Below are positions 6,657-6,730 of a DNA stretch of 6,730 bases, one piece after another. Origin of the DNA: Bacteroidota bacterium (GTDB lineage Bacteria > Bacteroidota > Bacteroidia > Flavobacteriales > Flavobacteriaceae). The notes under the pieces were generated by a model. The model was given only the letters and a program-made list of their open reading frames with translations, did not search any database and was not told the origin of the DNA. Within the stretch, counting starts at the first letter, position 1, and every line of letters starts with the position of its first letter. Made by a program: the position numbers and the translations under genes. The stretch is from contig JAACDD010000132.1 of NCBI GenBank assembly GCA_009937085.1, positions 1-6,730 of the forward strand, given 5' to 3'.

Positions 6657-6730
<74 letters not shown>

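Overview
The window looks like a housekeeping stretch of a Bacteroidota chromosome, most likely Flavobacteriia or a close relative. Three things point there. The upstream regions carry the Bacteroidota promoter pattern (-7 box TAnnTTTG, sometimes with TTG 17-23 nt upstream). No start codon has a usable Shine-Dalgarno sequence. The protein variants also fit: a short, 434-residue Der next to Era, a membrane-anchored M23 peptidase followed by a very short MerR protein, and a DUF4136-type protein end. The DNA is moderately AT-rich and nothing suggests recent transfer.

Layout: positions 1-180 hold the 3' end of a plus-strand gene (DUF4136-like). It converges, with a 15-bp gap, on alaS (minus strand, 196-2811). 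An 82-bp divergent region with a -7 box inside nested inverted repeats separates alaS from a plus-strand pair: an M23 peptidase (2894-3871) and a MerR-type regulator (3871-4191) that overlap by one base. A 185-bp convergent intergenic region with several small inverted repeats and a terminator-like hairpin follows. Then come der (4377-5681) and era (5714-6586) on the minus strand, era first in transcription order. A 70-bp divergent region separates era from a plus-strand initiator tRNA (6657-6730), which is cut by the window end just after the discriminator base.

Functionally the window is dominated by translation and ribosome assembly: alanyl-tRNA synthetase, the two ribosome-assembly GTPases Era and Der, and initiator tRNA-fMet. 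A cell-envelope pair (M23 and MerR) sits between them. I see no defence system, mobile element, CRISPR array or novel gene cassette. The points worth a second look are regulatory: very short or absent 5' leaders for era and der, overlapping divergent era/tRNA promoters, and a possible operator in front of the M23-merR pair.
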